The translations under genes were made by a program, and so were the position numbers. Below, piece after piece: positions 1 through 9,050 of a stretch of 64,000 nt of DNA. Each line of letters starts with the position of its first letter. Position 1 is the stretch's first letter. The DNA comes from Micromonospora peucetia (GTDB lineage Bacteria; Actinomycetota; Actinomycetes; Mycobacteriales; Micromonosporaceae), in NCBI RefSeq assembly GCF_900091625.1, contig NZ_FMIC01000002.1, positions 5,952,001 through 6,016,000 on the forward strand, written 5' to 3'. The notes under the pieces are model-generated. The model worked only from the letters and a program-made list of their open reading frames with translations. It was not told the DNA's origin and ran no database searches.

Positions 1-711
1 AACCTCGGGGCGCCGTTCCGCATCCGCGCCGGCACCGACATCGAGACGGCCGAGTACGCCGACGGCTGCGTGGTCACCATGCCCACCCGCGCCTTCGAGT
101 TCGGTTATCCGCCGGAGACCCGGTCAGTCGGCGTGCACTTCAAGCCGTGGGGGCTGGCGCCGTTCCTGCCGATGCCCGCGGCCGAGCTGTGTGACCGGCC
201 GGTAACAATGGAGCAGGTTTGGGGCCGGCCCGCCATTGCTGAGCTGCGAGACCGGCTGGCCACGGCGGACGGACCGCACGAGATGCTGACGCTGCTCGAG
301 GAGGAGCTGATGCGACGGCTGTGCGAAACCGCCGGCCTGGGGCTGGTCCGCCATACGAGCAGCGTCATCGCGGCGACCAGCGGGACGGTGGCGATCGGCG
401 ACCTGAGCGTGGCAGCCGGTGTCAGCAGCACTCATCTGGCACAGCGGTTCAAGGAGCTCATCGGCGTGACGCCGAAGCGGCTGGCCCGCACCTACCGCTT
501 CGCCGCCACCGTGTTCGCGATCAACCCCGCCGGACCGATCGACTGGGGCGACCTCGCCGGTTGCGCAGGCTACTTCGACCAGGCCCACTTCGGCCACGAG
601 TTCCGGGCGTTCACCGGGCTCACGCCGACCCGGTACGTCGAAGTCCGGCGGCGGTTCCTGCGCGAACATCCCGGCCACGTGCTGGACAGCTGGCCGCTGC
701 CGGCCGATTGA
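1..711 (+). CDS. AraC-family transcriptional regulator, 5' truncated by window edge
   Basis: The reading frame is open from base 1, so the start lies outside the window; 236 residues are visible. The C-terminal half is a typical AraC DNA-binding domain with two helix-turn-helix units: the first around VAAGVSSTHLAQRFKELIG, the second the hallmark GYFDQAHFGHEFRAFTGLTP. The N-terminal part matches the DUF6597-type sensor domain seen in many actinobacterial AraC proteins. The target genes are unknown; the next gene (RibD-like reductase) follows in the same direction after 66 bp and could be regulated by it, but nothing in the sequence proves this. Confidence 0.9.
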   Translation, partial: NLGAPFRIRAGTDIETAEYADGCVVTMPTRAFEFGYPPETRSVGVHFKPWGLAPFLPMPAAELCDRPVTMEQVWGRPAIAELRDRLATADGPHEMLTLLEEELMRRLCETAGLGLVRHTSSVIAATSGTVAIGDLSVAAGVSSTHLAQRFKELIGVTPKRLARTYRFAATVFAINPAGPIDWGDLAGCAGYFDQAHFGHEFRAFTGLTPTRYVEVRRRFLREHPGHVLDSWPLPAD

Positions 712-777
712 TTTCTTACAAGAGCGACAGGTCACGACACGCTAGTTTGGGGGCACCCTAAAGCAGAGGAGAGCCGC

Positions 778-1359
778 GTGGGCAAGGTGGTCATGTACAG
801 CTCGGTGTCGGTGGACGGCTTCGTCGCGGACGAGAATGACCAGCCCGGACCGCTGTTCGACTGGTTGTCCAGCGGTGACGTCCCGTTGGACGAGAGCGGC
901 GAGCTGAAGGTGTCGCAGACGTCCTACGACTACACCCGGCCGTACTGGGACCAGATCGGGGTGACAGTCGTCGGCCGCCACGTCTTCGACCTGACGGACG
1001 GCTGGGACGGGAAGCCGCCGGGCGGGATCGACCACGTGGTCGTCGTGACGCACCGGCCGGAGCCCGAGGGCTGGGACCCCGAGGCGCCGTTTCACTTCGT
1101 CGACGGCGTCGAGGCAGCCGTGGCCAAAGCACAGGAGCTTGCGGGTGACCGCATGGTCGAGGTCGCCGCTGGCGACGTCGGTGGCCAGGTGCTTGCCGCG
1201 GGCCTGGTCGACGAGGTGCGCATGGACGTCGTACCCGTGGTGTTCGGGTCCGGCAAGCGCTACTTCGGGTCGGTCCACGCGCAGCACCTGTTGGAGGATC
1301 CTGACGTGGTGATTCAGGGCAACCGGGTGCTTCACCTGCGCTATCGGGTGCGCCGTTGA
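778..1359 (+). CDS. Dihydrofolate reductase family protein (RibD C-terminal domain)
   Basis: A 193-residue single-domain protein. It opens with the family's beta-strand and loop MYSSVSVDGFVADEND, followed by VVGRHVFDLTDGWDG and, near the C-terminus, AAGDVGGQVLAAGLVDEV, the NADPH-binding layout of the RibD C-terminal/DHFR fold. Stand-alone members are usually uncharacterised NADPH-dependent reductases, not true folate enzymes, and no riboflavin genes lie nearby. The GTG start is supported by a purine-rich stretch (AGAGGAGAG) about 8 bp upstream. It is convergent with the epoxide hydrolase gene. Confidence 0.88.
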   Translation: MGKVVMYSSVSVDGFVADENDQPGPLFDWLSSGDVPLDESGELKVSQTSYDYTRPYWDQIGVTVVGRHVFDLTDGWDGKPPGGIDHVVVVTHRPEPEGWDPEAPFHFVDGVEAAVAKAQELAGDRMVEVAAGDVGGQVLAAGLVDEVRMDVVPVVFGSGKRYFGSVHAQHLLEDPDVVIQGNRVLHLRYRVRR

Positions 1360-1505
1360 TCGATCTGAGCGGGTACGCGAAGAAGTCCACTGCGAACGGT
1401 GACACAAGATCGGGCCTCCGGCTGCGTTTGCGCAGGTACCTCCATCCTCGGAAGACCTCGACACCTACCCCGGGACCGACGCGCCAGCCACCATCCAACC
1501 AGCGA

Positions 1506-2702
1506 CTACACCCTCAACTGTGAAGAGCCGGTATACGCGGCCCCGCCGCGCAGCGGCCGGAAGAAGTCTCGCAGGTCGTTGGCGAGCACGTCGGGTTCCT
1601 CCAGGGGCAGGAAGTGGCCCCCGCGGGTCGGGCCGCGCCATTGGCGCAGGTCACGATAGACGCGCTCGGCGTACTCGCGGGGGTAGTGCCGGTCCTCCAG
1701 GGTGAGCCGGACTCCCGCTGGCACGTCGACAGCCTCCAGGGGCGGAGTCCGGGAGTCGTCGTAGTAGGGCCGGAAGGATGAGCCGATCGTCCCGGTCGCC
1801 CAGTACAGCGTGACGACGGTGAGCAGGAGGTCTTTGCTGAACCGGGATTCCAGGTCTCCGTCGCAGTCGCCCCAGGCCCGGTACTTCTCCACGATCCAGG
1901 CCGCCAGGCCGGCGGGAGAGTCGAGCAGGGCCGCGGCGAGGGTGTCCGGTCGGGTGCTCTGGATGGCGGCGTAGCCGTCGTCGCTGCCATCGTGCTCGTT
2001 TGATCGCGCTGTCAGGTAGGCCTGCTCGGCTGCGGACAACGGATGGGCGTCGTCGAGGACGGGGTGCAGGTTCGGATGGTGGGTGTGGATCCCGACCACC
2101 CGCTGCGGGTGCCGGGCGCCGAGGAAGCCGGTGACATGAGAGCCGATGTCGCCGCCGTACGCGCCGAACGTGGAGTAGCCCAGGACATCGGCCATCAGCC
2201 GGGCCCACAGGTCGGCAACCACCGGAGGGGTCACCGGGCCGTGGCCCGGCAGGTCCGAGAACAGGAAGCCGGGCAGGGACGGAACGACGACGTCAAAGGC
2301 GTCGTCCTGATCGCCGCCGTAGGCGGCGGGGTCGGCCAGCCGCGCCGCCAGCGGCAACATCTCCACGAAGCTGCTGGGCCAGCCGTGGGTGAGCACCAGC
2401 GGCAGCGGTGGGCGGGCGCCGCTGGAGGTGGCGGCACGCAGGTGTACGAAGTGCAGCTGCGCGCCGTCCAGGGTGGCGGTGTAGTGCGGCACCGCGTTGA
2501 GTTCGCGTTCCCGGGCACGCCAGTCGAAGTCGCTGCGCCAGTAGGTCACCAGCTCGCGCAGGTAGCCCGGATCCGTGCCGGCACTCCACCCGCTCGCGGT
2601 GGGGCGGGGGAAGCGGGTGCGCGCCAACCGCTCGGCCAGGTCGGCCAGCAGGTCGTCGGGGACGTCGATGGCGAATGGCACAGCCTGCGGCAGGGACGAC
2701 AT
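1506..2702 (-). CDS. Epoxide hydrolase (alpha/beta-hydrolase with EHN domain)
   Basis: A 398-residue protein with the usual architecture of microsomal-type epoxide hydrolases: an N-terminal EHN domain (about residues 6-115) followed by the alpha/beta-hydrolase core. Visible motifs are the oxyanion-hole HGWPSS (106-111), the lid-region SLPGFLFSD (142-150) and the nucleophile elbow GGDIG with Asp185 as the expected nucleophile; GGHF near the C-terminus supplies the catalytic His. Such enzymes hydrolyse epoxides to diols; the substrate cannot be read from sequence. The ATG start has a GGAGG about 10 bp upstream. It is followed at its 3' end by the convergent RibD-like gene. Confidence 0.92.
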   Translation of the reverse strand: MSSLPQAVPFAIDVPDDLLADLAERLARTRFPRPTASGWSAGTDPGYLRELVTYWRSDFDWRARERELNAVPHYTATLDGAQLHFVHLRAATSSGARPPLPLVLTHGWPSSFVEMLPLAARLADPAAYGGDQDDAFDVVVPSLPGFLFSDLPGHGPVTPPVVADLWARLMADVLGYSTFGAYGGDIGSHVTGFLGARHPQRVVGIHTHHPNLHPVLDDAHPLSAAEQAYLTARSNEHDGSDDGYAAIQSTRPDTLAAALLDSPAGLAAWIVEKYRAWGDCDGDLESRFSKDLLLTVVTLYWATGTIGSSFRPYYDDSRTPPLEAVDVPAGVRLTLEDRHYPREYAERVYRDLRQWRGPTRGGHFLPLEEPDVLANDLRDFFRPLRGGAAYTGSSQLRV

Positions 2703-2866
2703 GAAGGTGGCCTCCGTGACCTGGGACGGATGAGATCCATATTCCCCAGGTCAGCTCGCCATGTCGGCTCGCCCGATGGCTGCAAGGGAAGCGACTCGGA
2801 TGCTACCGGCCAGGACGCTGCCTGAATAGTGGGCCCGTGCCCAGCAGGCCGGCGCCTCCGGGTTCG

Positions 2867-3415
2867 TCACGCCCGGCCGCCGAACGTCCAGTTGTGGACT
2901 TCGATCTCGGCGTACCGGTCCGGAGTCAGCACGGCACGCGCCTCGTCCGGGTCCTCCGCCCGCACCAGCACTGCCGTACCCACCCAGGTGGCACCGTCAT
3001 CGGACAGCAGCGGCCCGTACGCGATCAGGTCGTCGCGGTCCGCGCTCACGTCCAGGTCGGCGGGCTGTCCCGCACCGAGGCCGAGCACCAGGTACCGGTT
3101 TCCCCCGGTCCGGCCGCCGGGAAAGTCCCACATGGTGCGGCCCAGCAGGTTGCGCCATCGGCGCAGCAGCACGTCCCGGTACACACCGGCCTGGTAGCCG
3201 GGCTCGTCGAAGGCGAACATCCGGGCGGCGGCGGCATCGGGCAGGTCGACGACGTGCACGCTGCCGGTGGGCGTCTCTCCGTCGGCGGCGAGGGTAGGGC
3301 CACGCGCGATCATCTCCGCCGCGTACCGGTCCATGTAGGACCAGTGTTCTTCCAGCAAATCGAGCCGCAGGGCCAGGGATTCGCGCCGGTCTCGGTGGAA
3401 ACAGAAGAACTCCAT
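2867..3415 (-). CDS. YCII-related (DUF-type) protein
   Basis: A 182-residue protein beginning MEFFCFHRDRRESLALR. It holds two ferredoxin-like YCII repeats: the first with LLEEHWSYMDRYAAEMIARGPTL-type helices, the second starting NRYLVLGLGAG and containing DDLIAYGPLLSDDGATWVGT. YCII proteins are small, often enzyme-like domains with a conserved His-Asp pair, of mostly unknown function. A longer in-frame start exists (3517), but residues before MEFF look non-coding and would overlap the divergent gene's promoter, so 3415 is preferred. It is divergent from the alpha/beta-hydrolase gene. Confidence 0.8.
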   Translation of the reverse strand: MEFFCFHRDRRESLALRLDLLEEHWSYMDRYAAEMIARGPTLAADGETPTGSVHVVDLPDAAAARMFAFDEPGYQAGVYRDVLLRRWRNLLGRTMWDFPGGRTGGNRYLVLGLGAGQPADLDVSADRDDLIAYGPLLSDDGATWVGTAVLVRAEDPDEARAVLTPDRYAEIEVHNWTFGGRA

Positions 3416-3515
3416 GCCGTGGATGTTGACATCGACACCGGCCGTCGAGGCGGATGGGTGCCACTGCCCGCGTGTGGCACTCGACCTGTCACCCCTCGGT
3501 CGTAGGCTCGCTGGC

Positions 3516-4391
3516 ATGACGACGACAGAGACCCGTACCCTCGCCGCACCCGGTGTCGACCTGGTCTACGACGTGCGCGGCCCGCAGTCGGCCACCGGCG
3601 GGCACCGCACGCTGCTCATGATCGGCCAACCGATGGCTGCGGACGGCTTCGGCTCGCTCGCCGCCCACTTCACCGACCGCCCGGCCGTCACCTACGACCC
3701 GCGCGGTCTGGGCCGCAGCGTACGAACGGACGGCCGGTCGGACCACACGCCGCAGCAACAGGCAGCCGACCTGCACCTGCTGATCGAGGCGCTCGGCGGC
3801 GCTCCGGTCGACGTGTTCGCCAGCAGCGGCGGTGCGGTGACCGCACTGGAACTGGTCGCGTCCCACCCGGGGGATGTGGTCACGTTGGTGGCGCACGAGC
3901 CGCCGATCAACTCCGTGCTCCCCGACGCCGCAGCCGCCGACCGCGCGAGGGCCGGCTTCAACGAGGCGTACCAGGCGAAGGGCACCGGCGCGGGCATGGC
4001 CGCCTTCATGGCCATGGTCTCCTGGCAGGGCGAGTTCACCGACGAATACTTCGCCCAGCCCGCGCCCGACCCGGCGGCGTTCGGCCTGCCGACCGAGGAC
4101 GACGGCTCCCGCGACGACCCGCTGCTGTCGAGAAACTCCTGGGCGGTCACCGACTACCGGCCCGACGCGGCGGCGCTCACCGCGGCACCGACCCGGATCG
4201 TGATCGCGGTCGGCGAGGAGACGGCGGGGACGTACACCGCGCGCACGGCCGTCGCCACGGCGGCGCTGCTCGGCCAGGAGGCCGTGGTGTTCCCGAGCCA
4301 CCACGGCGGCTTCCTCGGCGGCGAGTTCGGTTACGCCGGCAAACCCGCCGAGTTCGCGGCCAAGCTGCGGGAGGTGCTGGACGCCAGCTGA
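3516..4391 (+). CDS. Alpha/beta-fold hydrolase
   Basis: A 291-residue hydrolase. The order of motifs fits the fold: strand and oxyanion loop LLMIGQPMAADGF, then YDPRGLGRS, the nucleophile elbow ASSGGAV (nucleophilic Ser), a cap region rich in Met and Ala, and the C-terminal His in SHHGGFLGGEFGY. Substrate unknown. The ATG lies 7 bp downstream of a TAGGCT box (3503-3508) with no Shine-Dalgarno sequence, suggesting a leaderless transcript. It is divergent from the YCII gene. Confidence 0.88.
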   Translation: MTTTETRTLAAPGVDLVYDVRGPQSATGGHRTLLMIGQPMAADGFGSLAAHFTDRPAVTYDPRGLGRSVRTDGRSDHTPQQQAADLHLLIEALGGAPVDVFASSGGAVTALELVASHPGDVVTLVAHEPPINSVLPDAAAADRARAGFNEAYQAKGTGAGMAAFMAMVSWQGEFTDEYFAQPAPDPAAFGLPTEDDGSRDDPLLSRNSWAVTDYRPDAAALTAAPTRIVIAVGEETAGTYTARTAVATAALLGQEAVVFPSHHGGFLGGEFGYAGKPAEFAAKLREVLDAS

Positions 4392-4400
4392 CCCGGGCAT

Positions 4401-4414
4401 CAACCGATCGGTTG
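4401..4414. promoter_or_regulatory. 14-bp perfect palindrome, candidate operator
   Basis: CAACCGATCGGTTG is a perfect palindrome 82 bp before the ABC exporter start, in the short gap after the hydrolase gene. Its size and position suit a dimeric repressor site, but no regulator of that type is adjacent. Confidence 0.4.
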
Positions 4415-4496
4415 ACCGCAGCACCCATCGGGTTCCGCACCAGCCCTCGCCGGGCAGTCGATTCGGCGCACCCGTGCCGGACGGCACGCTTCAGTC

Positions 4497-5405
4497 ATGG
4501 CAATCATCGAGGTAGACAGCCTCGTCAAGCGCTACGGCGACCACACCGTGGTGAACGGGGTCAGCTTTGCCGTCGAGCAGGGCGAGATCTTCGGCATCCT
4601 GGGTCCCAACGGGGCCGGCAAGACCACGACCGTCGAGTGCGTCGAGGGGTTACGCACCCCGGACGGCGGCACCATTCGCGTCTGCGGCATCGACCCGCAG
4701 CGCGACACCGGGAAGCTGCGGCAACTGCTCGGCGCGCAGCTCCAGGCGAGCGAGCTGCCCGACAAGCTCAAGGTCGGCGAGGCGATGGAGCTGTACAGCT
4801 CCTTCTACCGCGAGCCGGCCGACTGGCGGGAGCTGATCGGCACCCTGGGCCTCACCGGCAAGCTCGACACGCAGTTCCGGCGGTTGTCCGGCGGGCAGAA
4901 GCAGCGGTTGTCGATCGCGCTCGCGCTGGTCGGCAACCCGAGGGTGGCGGTGCTCGACGAGCTCACCACCGGCCTTGACCCGCAGGCGCGGCGCGACACG
5001 TGGGATCTGATCGAGGGCATCCGGGATCGGGGTGTGACGGTCCTGCTGGTGACGCACTTCATGGAGGAGGCGGAACGGCTCTGCGACCGGTTGGCCGTGA
5101 TCGACTCCGGTCGCCTCGTCGCGCTCGATTCCCCGGCCGGGCTGGTGGCGCGGGTCGACGACCGGCAGCGGATCCGGTTCCGGCCGTCCGTGCCGTTGGA
5201 CCACGCCGTACTGGCCGCGTTGCCCGAGGTCACGTCGGTCGAGCGGGCCGGCAGCCAGCTCGTGGTGACCGGCACGGGAAACCTGCTGCTCGCCGTGACC
5301 ACCGTGCTCGCCCGCAACCAGGTCATCGCGGCCGACCTGCGAGTCGAGCAGACCTCACTGGACGATGCGTTCATCGCGCTCACCGGCCGCCCCATCGACG
5401 CCTGA
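4497..5405 (+). CDS. ABC transporter ATP-binding protein (ABC-2 type exporter)
   Basis: A 302-residue ATPase with Walker A GPNGAGKTT (about residues 38-46), signature LSGGQKQRL, Walker B VAVLDELTTGLD and the switch His in LLVTHFMEE. A roughly 80-residue C-terminal extension follows, as in drug and antibiotic exporters of the DrrA/CcmA class. The membrane partner starts 10 bp after the stop, followed by a histidine kinase and a LuxR-type regulator in the same direction, forming a four-gene operon. The exported substrate is unknown; a drug, peptide or lipid is typical. The start is the ATG within TCATGGCAATC. Confidence 0.95.
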   Translation: MAIIEVDSLVKRYGDHTVVNGVSFAVEQGEIFGILGPNGAGKTTTVECVEGLRTPDGGTIRVCGIDPQRDTGKLRQLLGAQLQASELPDKLKVGEAMELYSSFYREPADWRELIGTLGLTGKLDTQFRRLSGGQKQRLSIALALVGNPRVAVLDELTTGLDPQARRDTWDLIEGIRDRGVTVLLVTHFMEEAERLCDRLAVIDSGRLVALDSPAGLVARVDDRQRIRFRPSVPLDHAVLAALPEVTSVERAGSQLVVTGTGNLLLAVTTVLARNQVIAADLRVEQTSLDDAFIALTGRPIDA

Positions 5406-5415
5406 GGAGACCACC

Positions 5416-6156
5416 ATGTCCGCTCTGTCCCGGCTCACCGCCACCGAGACCAGACTGTTCTTCCGTGAGCCGATGCTCGTCTTCTTCACGCTCGGATTCC
5501 CCCCGCTGCTGCTCGCCATCCTCGGTGCGATTCCGACGTTCCGAGAGCCCGAGGCGACCCTCGGCGGTCTGCGGGTCATCGACCTGTACACGCCCATCAT
5601 CGTCGCGATGGGCGTCGCCATGTTCGCGCTCAACAGTCTGTCGCAGCTGTTCGCCACCTACCGGGAGAAAGGCGTACTGCGACGCATGCGGACCACCCCG
5701 GTCAAGCCGAAGGTCATGCTCGGCGCGCAGCTGCTGATGTCCACGATCATGTCCGTGGTGACGATGTTGGTCGTGCTCGCCGTCGGCCGCCTGGCGTTCG
5801 ACGTGAGCCTGCCCCGGCAACTGCCGGCCTACCTGACGGGCTACCTGCTGACGGCGCTGGCAATGTTCGCGATCGGTCTGCTCGTCGCCTCGCTCGCGCC
5901 AACCGGCAAGAGCGCCGGCGCGATCGGGACTCTGCTGTTCTTCCCGGTCGTGTTCTTCGCCGGTCTCTGGGTGCCGCGCGACAACATGACCGGCGCTCTT
6001 CGGACGATCAGCGACTTCACCCCGCTCGGCGCCGGCGTGCAATCATTGCAGGACGCCATGGCCGGTCACTGGCCGCAACTGCTGCACGTGGCCGTCATGC
6101 TGGGGTGGACGATCGTGGCCGGTGGGCTGGCCGCGCGATACTTCCGCTGGGAGTAG
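5416..6156 (+). CDS. ABC-2 family transporter permease
   Basis: A 246-residue membrane protein with about six hydrophobic segments and the ABC-2 signature region (FFPVVFFAGLWVPRDNM) near residue 180. It is the membrane half of the exporter whose ATPase is encoded immediately upstream. GAGGAG lies 7 bp before the ATG. The next gene, the histidine kinase, starts 3 bp after this stop, so sensing and export are almost certainly co-transcribed. Confidence 0.93.
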   Translation: MSALSRLTATETRLFFREPMLVFFTLGFPPLLLAILGAIPTFREPEATLGGLRVIDLYTPIIVAMGVAMFALNSLSQLFATYREKGVLRRMRTTPVKPKVMLGAQLLMSTIMSVVTMLVVLAVGRLAFDVSLPRQLPAYLTGYLLTALAMFAIGLLVASLAPTGKSAGAIGTLLFFPVVFFAGLWVPRDNMTGALRTISDFTPLGAGVQSLQDAMAGHWPQLLHVAVMLGWTIVAGGLAARYFRWE

Positions 6157-6159
6157 GTC

Positions 6160-7437
6160 GTGAGCATCGAGGCCGAGCTGCGTGCGGAGTTCGACCGCTG
6201 GGAGCGCAAGGAGATCGCGTTCCTCAGGGTCCTGCCGTACCTCCTCCTGGCGGTCTGCACCCTCGTCACGCTGCTGCTGCCGCTCTGGGGCGTGTCGCTG
6301 CACCTCCCAGCGGTGCTCGGGCTCTCGATCGCAGCCATGATCTGGGCGCTCTGGTTCCACCGGCTCCATCCGAGATGGCACCAGAACGCCCCGCTGATGG
6401 GCCTTTACTACGTGGGACTGATGGGGCTGGCTGCCGGCCTGGTGGCAATCGCGCCCTGGTACGGCCCCTTCGCCTTCGCCGGCTACCCCCTGGCGTTCCA
6501 GTACCTGAGCGGCCACTGGCGGTACGCGGGCGTCGCCGCCACGTCCATGGTCATGGCAGTGTCGTACCTGGGTGGGATGGTCACCACCGCCGCCGGCGGG
6601 TGGGCGTGGATCGCCATCAGCCTGATCAGCACGGTGCTGGCCGTGCTGTTCTCCAACTTCGCCGACATCGCCGACCGGCGCGACCACAAGCAGAAGCAGG
6701 CGCTCGCCGAGTTGCACGAGGCCAACGTCAAGCTCGAGGCGGCACTGGCGGAGAACGCCGGCCTGCAAGCCCAGCTGCTGGTCCAGGCGCGCGAGGCCGG
6801 GGTGCTGGACGAGCGACAGCGGATGGCGCGGGAGATCCACGACACCCTCGCCCAGGGCCTCGCCGGCATTGTCACCCAGCTCCAGGCAGCCGAGCAGACA
6901 CTGGACGAGCCGCCGACGTTGCGCCGGCACGTGACGAACGCGATAGACCTGGCCCGCGACAGCCTCACCGAGGCCCGCCGGAGTGTTCACGCGGTGCAGC
7001 CGGAGGTGCTCGCCGAGGCCCGGCTACCGGACGCGATCAGCGACGTGACCAGGCGCTGGTCGGAGGTGCACCACATCGACGCGGCACTGACCACCACCGG
7101 CGACCCTCGGCCGATGCACGCCGACGTCGAGGTGACGCTGCTGCGGGCCGCGCAGGAGGCACTCGCCAACGTGGCCAAGCACGCGCGAGCCAGCCGGGTC
7201 GGCCTGACCCTGTCGTACATGGAGGATCTGGTGACGCTGGACGTGCGGGACAACGGGGTGGGCTTCGAGCCGACCGTCAAGCGCGCCAACGGTGCCACGA
7301 ACGGGGGGTTCGGGCTCACCGGGATGCGGCAGCGGGTACAGCGCCTCGCGGGGCGGCTGGACATCGAGTCGGAACTCGGCGGCGGCACGGCGGTCTCGGC
7401 GACCGTGCCGGCGATTCCGGCCGGAGGTGGGCAGTGA
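6160..7437 (+). CDS. NarL-type sensor histidine kinase
   Basis: A 425-residue kinase. Residues about 25-165 form five or six transmembrane helices without an obvious extracellular domain. A coiled linker (about 175-215) precedes the HisKA_3 dimerisation domain with REIHDTLAQG, phospho-acceptor His227. The HATPase domain has DNGVGFEP and GFGLTGMRQRV. Such intramembrane-sensing kinases often sit beside ABC exporters and detect envelope stress or the transported compound. The GTG start follows the permease stop by 3 bp; the stop overlaps the regulator start (GTGA). Confidence 0.95.
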   Translation: MSIEAELRAEFDRWERKEIAFLRVLPYLLLAVCTLVTLLLPLWGVSLHLPAVLGLSIAAMIWALWFHRLHPRWHQNAPLMGLYYVGLMGLAAGLVAIAPWYGPFAFAGYPLAFQYLSGHWRYAGVAATSMVMAVSYLGGMVTTAAGGWAWIAISLISTVLAVLFSNFADIADRRDHKQKQALAELHEANVKLEAALAENAGLQAQLLVQAREAGVLDERQRMAREIHDTLAQGLAGIVTQLQAAEQTLDEPPTLRRHVTNAIDLARDSLTEARRSVHAVQPEVLAEARLPDAISDVTRRWSEVHHIDAALTTTGDPRPMHADVEVTLLRAAQEALANVAKHARASRVGLTLSYMEDLVTLDVRDNGVGFEPTVKRANGATNGGFGLTGMRQRVQRLAGRLDIESELGGGTAVSATVPAIPAGGGQ

Positions 7438-8063
7438 TCTCACTCCTGATCGTCGACGACCACCCGGTGGTCCGGGACGGACTGCGCGGCATGTTCAGCG
7501 CCGACTCGCGCTTCGACGTGCTCGGCGAGGCCGGTGACGGCGCGGAGGCCATCGCTGCCGGGGAGAAGCTCCAACCCGACGTGATCTTGATGGATCTACG
7601 GATGCCGAGGACCGACGGCGTCACCGCCATCAGGGAACTGGCGAAACGCGGAGTGCCGGCCCGCGTGCTGGTGCTCACCACGTACGACACGGACAGCGAC
7701 GTGCTGCCAGCCATCGAGGCCGGCGCCACCGGCTACCTGCTGAAGGACGCGCCGAGGGAAGAGTTGTTCCGCGCGGTGGAGGCGGCCGTACAGGGGCAGG
7801 CGGTGCTCTCCCCCGCCGTCGCGACCCGGCTCATGCGGCAGATGCGGCAGCCGGCCTCAGAGCCGCTGTCGCAGCGGGAGCTGGAGGTCCTGGAACTGAT
7901 CGCCCGCGGCTCGACGAACCGCGAGGCGGCGAAGCAACTGTTCATCAGCGAGGCGACGGTCAAGACGCACCTGCTGCACGCGTACGCGAAGCTCGGCGTC
8001 AACGACCGGGCGGCGGCCGTGGCCACCGCGATTTCCCGCGGTTACCTGACGCCACGGGGCTGA
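7434..8063 (+). CDS. LuxR/NarL-family response regulator
   Basis: A 209-residue regulator. The receiver domain starts ISLLIVDDHPVVRDG, with phospho-acceptor Asp54 in LMDLRMP and the conserved Lys in YLLKDAP. The C-terminal LuxR helix-turn-helix reads LSQRELEVLELIARG then SEATVKTHLLHAYAKLG. The GTG start overlaps the kinase stop by 4 bp (GTGA), so the pair is translationally coupled. The likely target is its own exporter operon; the palindrome at 4401-4414 is one candidate site. Confidence 0.95.
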   Translation: MISLLIVDDHPVVRDGLRGMFSADSRFDVLGEAGDGAEAIAAGEKLQPDVILMDLRMPRTDGVTAIRELAKRGVPARVLVLTTYDTDSDVLPAIEAGATGYLLKDAPREELFRAVEAAVQGQAVLSPAVATRLMRQMRQPASEPLSQRELEVLELIARGSTNREAAKQLFISEATVKTHLLHAYAKLGVNDRAAAVATAISRGYLTPRG

Positions 8064-8094
8064 CGCCTGGGTGACCGGCCCCTCCGGCAGCCAG

Positions 8095-8118
8095 CCGACG
8101 GTGTTTTGCGGCCGTCGG
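8095..8118 (+). terminator. Stem-loop after exporter operon
   Basis: CCGACGG and CCGTCGG form a 7-bp stem around a loop containing TTTT, 32 bp after the response regulator stop. Probably the operon terminator. Confidence 0.5.
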
Positions 8119-8191
8119 GTGAGGCGAATACGAATTGATCAACAGCTGTAGGGTGGGCCGGTCGACACAAACCCCTGGAAGGAAAGTGGAC

Positions 8192-9031
8192 ATGCCCAGG
8201 ATCACCGTTCGCGTCCTCGGCGCCCTCGGCGCGAGCATGCTCGGCGCAACCCTCGGCGTCCTGGCGGTCGCCGTGCCCGCTCAGGCAGCGTCCCGCGACG
8301 GAATCTGCGACACCGGCGAGTTCTGCTACTACTACAACAGCGGCCACGCGGGCTCGATCTCCGACCACACCGGATCACTGGCCAACTACGGCTCGACCCA
8401 GCCGGACTGCTACGAGTTCAAGGGGGCCGGCGACGGCCAGGGCCTGTGCGTCAAGAACAACGCCGCCGCCGCGTGGAACCGCACCAGCAACACCGTGCGG
8501 GTCTACTACAACAGCGACTACGACGCCTCCTACGCGTACCAGGACCTCGCACCCGGCGCGAAGACGAACCTGAACGCCACGCTGAAGAACAACAACGCCT
8601 CCCACCAGCTGATCTCCGGGACGAGCTACCCGGCCAAGGACGACTACCCGTACAAGGGCCAGAGTGCGGAAACCGACCCCTGGTACTTCTGGAAGGGGCA
8701 GTGCACCAGTTTCGCGGCCTGGGCGCTGCGGAGCCGGGTCGGCGTGCCCTTCAACAACCAGTACGGCGGGGCCATGTGGGGTAACGCCAAGGACTGGGTC
8801 GCCGCCGCCGGGCGCGCCGGCGTACCGGTCCACAACAGCCCGAAGGCCGGTGACATCGCGGTCCGGCTGGGCGGCACCTACGGTCACGTCGCCTTCGTCA
8901 CCAGCGTCAACTCGAACGGCACCTTCGAGGTCGACGAGTACAACTACAACGTCGCGGTCGCGTACAGCCACCGGACGGTGTCGGTAGGCACCGCCGACAA
9001 CCAGTTCTCCAAGTTCATCCGCTTCAAGTGA
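8192..9031 (+). CDS. Secreted CHAP-domain protein with N-terminal I36-type domain
   Basis: A 279-residue exported protein. A signal peptide occupies residues 1-32 (basic start, hydrophobic core, PAQA-A cleavage region). Residues about 35-125 resemble the peptidase inhibitor I36 family (DGICDTGEFCYYYNSGH, Cys-rich, ending VRVYYNSDYD). Residues about 165-279 are a CHAP amidase domain with catalytic Cys in GQCTSFAAWAL and His in GTYGHVAFV. CHAP enzymes cut peptidoglycan cross-links or stem peptides. A GGAAGGAAAG ribosome site lies 6 bp before the ATG, and a TAGGGT box (8149-8154) is a likely -10. It is followed by a strong terminator. Confidence 0.9.
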   Translation: MPRITVRVLGALGASMLGATLGVLAVAVPAQAASRDGICDTGEFCYYYNSGHAGSISDHTGSLANYGSTQPDCYEFKGAGDGQGLCVKNNAAAAWNRTSNTVRVYYNSDYDASYAYQDLAPGAKTNLNATLKNNNASHQLISGTSYPAKDDYPYKGQSAETDPWYFWKGQCTSFAAWALRSRVGVPFNNQYGGAMWGNAKDWVAAAGRAGVPVHNSPKAGDIAVRLGGTYGHVAFVTSVNSNGTFEVDEYNYNVAVAYSHRTVSVGTADNQFSKFIRFK

Positions 9032-9050
9032 CCTTCCGCCCCGCCTGACG

